A stretch of DNA of 64,000 nt from Rhizophagus clarus (taxonomy: Eukaryota > Glomeromycota > Glomeromycetes > Glomerales > Glomeraceae), in assembly GCA_015698045.1 (NCBI GenBank), contig BLAL01000048.1:248001-312000 (forward strand), written 5' to 3'. Shown one piece after another: positions 59,803-64,000 of the stretch (position 1 is the stretch's first letter; every line of letters starts with the position of its first letter). Under the pieces are notes generated by a model. The model was given only the letters and a program-made list of their open reading frames with translations. It ran no database searches and had not been told where the DNA came from. The position numbers and the translations under genes were made by a program.

Positions 59803-62800
59803 GTCGACTACCCAATCGCACATCGAACGAGAACGTAAGTTTAAAAATTCTGTAATTTTAATTTTAAAATTTTTACATATCTAAGGTGTAAAATTGTTAT
59901 AATAACGAAATAGAGCGAGTGTTCTTTCAAGAAAAATATTGACTCTGTCAATTACCGTGGCCGTTTCAAATTACCTGAGTTTGGATCAACAACGTTAGAC
60001 ATAAAAGTAAAAGAGCTTATCAAGGATCCGACTAGAACAGAATGTTTATATAATTTAAGATTACTTTTGGAAGATCCACTTAATAAATTTTCCCCTAATG
60101 TCCTTCAAGATTCTTTGATTGCGTTGGCGGATCCAACATCTTTTAATTATTACGGAAAAGAGACGGTGGTTAGTCTTGAGCTACACATGCGTACTTTGAT
60201 GGCAGTATTGGAACAAATTTGTTTTTCACCTATGCGTCTGAAAAAAGAAGTTCGTGATAAAGTTTATAATTCTTTAAAAAAATTTGCAGAGATTCATAAA
60301 AAGACTCAAGTATTTCATGATGATAATCGAAATTATAATATCGACTTCTTATTGGTTCACTTGCGTGATACATTAAATGGTTTGCGCGATGAAGAGACAT
60401 GGTTCCATGAAGTTATAAGAACAACAAAAAAATCACTTAAGTCCATGTTGAATATTTCACCAGGAACAGCTTCCACAAATGACAATTCATCATTCTTATC
60501 ATCATTTACCGAACTACAACAGAACTTAAAATATAAGTATCCGGTAGCGTCATATTATGTAAATTGGAGAATTATATTAGTAATTCAGCACAATCTTTTC
60601 ACCTGGTGTTCAAATTCCGAAAAGATTATTAGTAAAAAATATTGTGAAATGGTATTAATGGAATACCTTTGGAGCTTTTTAGAAAGAGAATGGACTGATG
60701 TTTCTAATAAATTTATATTGGATTCTCAAACAAAATTTGAGGAAGTATCACATAAAGCTACTAAAATTTTGAAAAATACTGGAAGCTTCTTAAATGATCT
60801 TACTGGAAATGAGCCCAATGCATTGCCACATACTCTATGGTTTGGGATATTAGATCTTGCACAAAATCTTATCCAAAAATCTGATCGAACATCTACATAC
60901 GGACTTTGTTATTATTTGGCAACTGAATCACTTAATAGAGCCCCAAGCAATTTCATTCAATTTAAAGCAATTGAAATATTGTTTCATTTAAATAAAATTG
61001 ATAAACAACTGTTTTCAGTAATTGAAATTGACCTTGATCAATATATTCAAAAATTAAATGATTATAATTTAACAGACTTTTCAGAAAGCTTTAAAAGTTT
61101 ATTAACATTTGTTAAAGAAAAATGCGTTGAAGATTTTGAAATTTCAAATGGTGATATTGAAAAAAAAGGAAAAAGGAAAATAAAAGATCCATATCAAGAT
61201 ACATCTTTTAAAAATAAACAAACATCAAGTAGTAATATTAGTAATATTTTAAATGTTATAGCAGATGAAATGACTTGTTCGATTAGTGGTGAACCAACAG
61301 ATCAGTTATGTATTTTAAAATGTCAACATGTATTATCATTAAATAATTTAAAAAAATTAAAGCATAAAATGTGCCCTAAATGTCGAGAAAATTTCGAGGA
61401 TAATGATATCAATTATATACCACAAAATTCGATTTATAAAAATTTGTATACAAAATTTTCTGAATCTGGAAATATTTTACCCGTTAATGAATTAGAATTG
61501 GATAATCAATATAACAGTGATAGTAGTGATGATTTTGAAGTTGATATATTAATTAAGAAGAAAAAACTTATTCATTCTGTTAAATCAAATTCACAGATAT
61601 CATTAAAATCAATATTTCATATTGGAAAAAAACAGCATCCATCATACCAAAATGCTATGAAAGAATTAAATGAAAAAAATTATGAAAAAGCTGAAACTTT
61701 GTGGAAAGAAATTTTGAAATCTTTTCCCAAAAGTTATTCCATAAAATGCATTTTAGCTTATATTTATAGATGTCTTGATAATTATAAACAAGCATATTTA
61801 TATTTAAATGAAGCCATTAATTTAAAAGAAAAAAAACCAATTGCCTGGTATATTCGTGGTGAAATATATTTCAGAGAAAATATGTATAAAAAAGCAATAG
61901 ATGATTTAAATACTTCAATTAGTCATAAGGCAAAAATAAATAACTTGTACATATTACTTGGAATCAATAATCTTTTTGAAGCGGAAAAAACATCTCAAGT
62001 TAATTATTTAGACGATGCTTTAAAAAACTTTAATATTGTATTACAAAGTAGTCCAAATAATTCTTTATGTTGTAAGAATTGTGCTTATATTTATGAGAAA
62101 CGTGAAAATTATTTGTCTACTTTAAAAATGTTAGAATATTTTTTGAATGTTGATGGGAAAGATTCGTTAATTTTATGCTATTATGGAGAAATCTTAAGTA
62201 AAATAGGATTATATAAGGATGCTATACCATATTTTACAAAATCGAATGACAATGATCCAGAAAATGTTTATAATTTGATTAAGAGAGCGATCGCATATTA
62301 TGTTCTTCAAGAATATGATAAAGCTTTATTAGATCTTAATAAAGTTATGCAATTGGATTCACAAAATGGTTTAACGTATTATTATAAGGGTTTAACACAT
62401 TATGCAATAGGAAATGTTAATGATGCACTTTTAGCTTTTATGAAATGCATAGAATTACATTCTAATGATGATTATGCGAAAATGCAATTGTATTATTTAA
62501 AGTATTCACCAAAGAATAATAGTTCTAAAGAATTGAATCATAATATTATAACAAAGATCAATCAAATTGCGGATATCTATCATAATAATTTATTATTTAT
62601 GAGATGCAAAGTATATATTGAATTAGAAAAATACTTAGAGGCAAAATTAGATCTAGATAAATTATTAACACTAAATGAGGAAGATATTTCAATAATTTAT
62701 TTGTTACGAGAATATTCGAATTTTTGTTCATATTTATGCAAAATTTATGAAATAAATGTTACTGATTTTAATGAATTTGGAATTATAGATAAATTTGGTA

Positions 62801-63720
62801 AACTTATTTATAAAGGTAAGAATTATATTTATATTATTAAATTAAAAAAAAATTATACTAATTTAACAAATACTTTTTTTTTATAGTACTTAATGTTTAT
62901 TTAATTTTAAATCTTACAAATTTAAATAATGAATTTTATTTTAAAGAGAGTGATTCAAACAGGTAAGATTTGTTTGTAATATAATAATATTGAATATTTA
63001 GTATGAAATTAATTTTTTTTTTTTTTTCAAAAAAAAAAAAAAATCTTAAGCTTTTCGGGACAAGTATTATGTCTTAAAAATGAAGCATATCACTTGAATC
63101 TGCCTAAGTTAACAAATGATTTCAAGAAAGGTTTTTATTACGTTGTTTGGAAAATAAATGTTAAAAAGATATTATCTAAAGATTGCTTTGTGAAATTTTT
63201 AATAATTATGGAAGAAAAAAAAGTAAGTGATAACAATAAAAATTTCCATGGTTTGTTACTTCATTCTAACTATATTGTTATTATTTAACTACAGGATTCA
63301 AATATGGTTTACTCACAAAAGGAACATTTATTAAATTATCATGACTTGTTAAAACTTGGAGAGTCAAGTTGGATTGAATATACATTGCCAATTAAAGTAG
63401 ATTGTCATCAATCGATACAACTTTCAATTGAAGCAAATAAAGGCTCTATTGATATGGTATGCTTATATCTATTCTGATTGATTTTTTTTTAATATAAATT
63501 AGCTAAAAAAAAACTGTAATTTTTTGAAATATAGCAAATAGATTATGTTCGATTCAAAGAGTCATTTGGAAATCAAACTTATTTTCTTAAAACGGATCAT
63601 CCCTTACCAATTCATGAATTGCTTCCAACTGTTCCAGAAGTTTTTAGGGATAAATATTTTTCGAAGAAAGAAATGGAAAATTTGCTTGAATTGAAAGACA
63701 TATTACATAAATTAAAATAA
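59803..63720 (+). CDS. E: RING-like plus TPR protein (possibly the C-terminal part of D)
   Basis: Exons 59803-59834 (shared 32-nt exon), 59932-62815, 62887-62962, 63051-63222, 63295-63456, 63535-63720, phase-consistent to a TAA. The large exon starts with an alpha-helical region of about 350 residues (FKLPEFGSTTLDIKVKELI onward) of unknown family. A RING-like Cys/His block follows (61270-61400: CSISGEP, CQHV, CPKCRENF; the second Cys of the usual first pair is Ser). Then come about eight TPR-like units (61640-62480; AETLWKEIL, AIDDLNTSI, ALLDLNKVM, ALLAFMKCI). The C-terminal exons encode NEAYHLNLPKL, SWIEYTLPIKVD and YFLKTDHPLPIHELLPTVPE. The large exon has no ATG before residue about 70, so an upstream exon is required; the D exon supplies one in frame. 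A ubiquitin-ligase role is inference from the RING-like motif. Confidence 0.7.
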
Positions 63721-63788
63721 TCATTCACTGTAAATATGTTTGTTCATTTTTTTTTTTATTTAGTTTTGCTATACTTTTCCTTATTTTC

Positions 63789-63794
63789 AATAAA
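63789..63794 (+). terminator. Poly(A) signal AATAAA after gene E
   Basis: AATAAA 69 nt after the TAA at 63720, in AT-rich DNA. The remaining bases to the window end contain nothing recognised. Confidence 0.45.
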
Positions 63795-64000
63795 GTTATT
63801 ATTTATTAATTTATAAATTCATCTCAATATACTCAAAAAGTAAGTAAAAAATAATACTATACAGTATTATGTTCTAAATTCAGGATATTTTGACCATTTT
63901 CAACTTTTATATTTTCTTTTAAATAAAAAATATCTTTTTATCATCACGAAAGTGTCGAACTCGTTGTTTACTTTTTTTGAAAAAAATAGAATATTGTAAA

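Noticed and set aside
63094..63288. Separate 64-codon gene
   Set aside because: It is part of a phase-matched exon (63051-63222) of gene E; the rest is intron.

Overview
The window looks like AT-rich genomic DNA from an arbuscular mycorrhizal fungus of the Rhizophagus type (Glomeromycotina). The evidence is the lineage-expanded style of kinase genes whose N-terminus reads NEWI...YxxFxNVxxIG, Sel1-repeat kinases, AIG1-type GTPases, short (about 50-110 nt) AT-rich GT-AG introns and abundant small TIR elements. This is an inference from family style; no marker gene is present. All exon models below were made by hand from splice sites and reading phase. For every complete multi-exon model the summed coding length is a multiple of three.

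The window is essentially one gene cluster. Nine complete genes and one partial gene all belong to a single modular system of TKL-like kinases and pseudokinases, AIG1-type GTPases, Sel1 and TPR scaffolds and membrane-attack-complex/perforin (MACPF)-like modules. Layout: partial kinase (1-774, -); Ub-like/MACPF gene G1 (5128-7092, +); pseudokinase-13xSel1-MACPF-like gene F (8615-14276, -); tandem paralogues A (18643-25625, +) and B (28311-35491, +), each reading kinase-3xAIG1 GTPase-pseudokinase-2xMACPF-like; Ub-like/MACPF gene G2 (36613-38538, -); pseudokinase-2xMACPF-like-MLKL-type helical bundle-pseudokinase gene C (41632-46335, -); Ub-like/MACPF genes G3 (46716-48737, +) and G4 (53623-55620, -); and pseudokinase-2xMACPF-like gene D (56293-59758, +), which appears to splice in frame into a RING-TPR gene E (to 63720).

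Two MACPF-like protein classes occur. The G class is single-exon, about 640-675 aa, with an N-terminal ubiquitin-like region, one clear MACPF domain and a C-terminal Cys cluster. The fused class carries two degenerate MACPF-like units in tandem plus a beta-rich C-terminal domain that is also recognisable in the G class. Two G genes (G3, G4) lie head-to-head with fused-class genes (C, D) over 0.4-0.7 kb. This recalls paired sensor/executor immune genes. My working hypothesis is a fungal innate-immunity or allorecognition cell-death system in which kinase, GTPase, Sel1, TPR and helical-bundle inputs are swapped around a conserved MACPF-like core.

Intergenic DNA holds a family of three TIR elements (CCCTA ends, 3-bp target duplications), one of them split by a nested TIR element that is itself split by a TA-flanked element; two foldback elements; a degenerate MULE-type transposase; and tandem repeats, including a four-copy promoter repeat between G4 and D. 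No rRNA, tRNA or CRISPR was seen.
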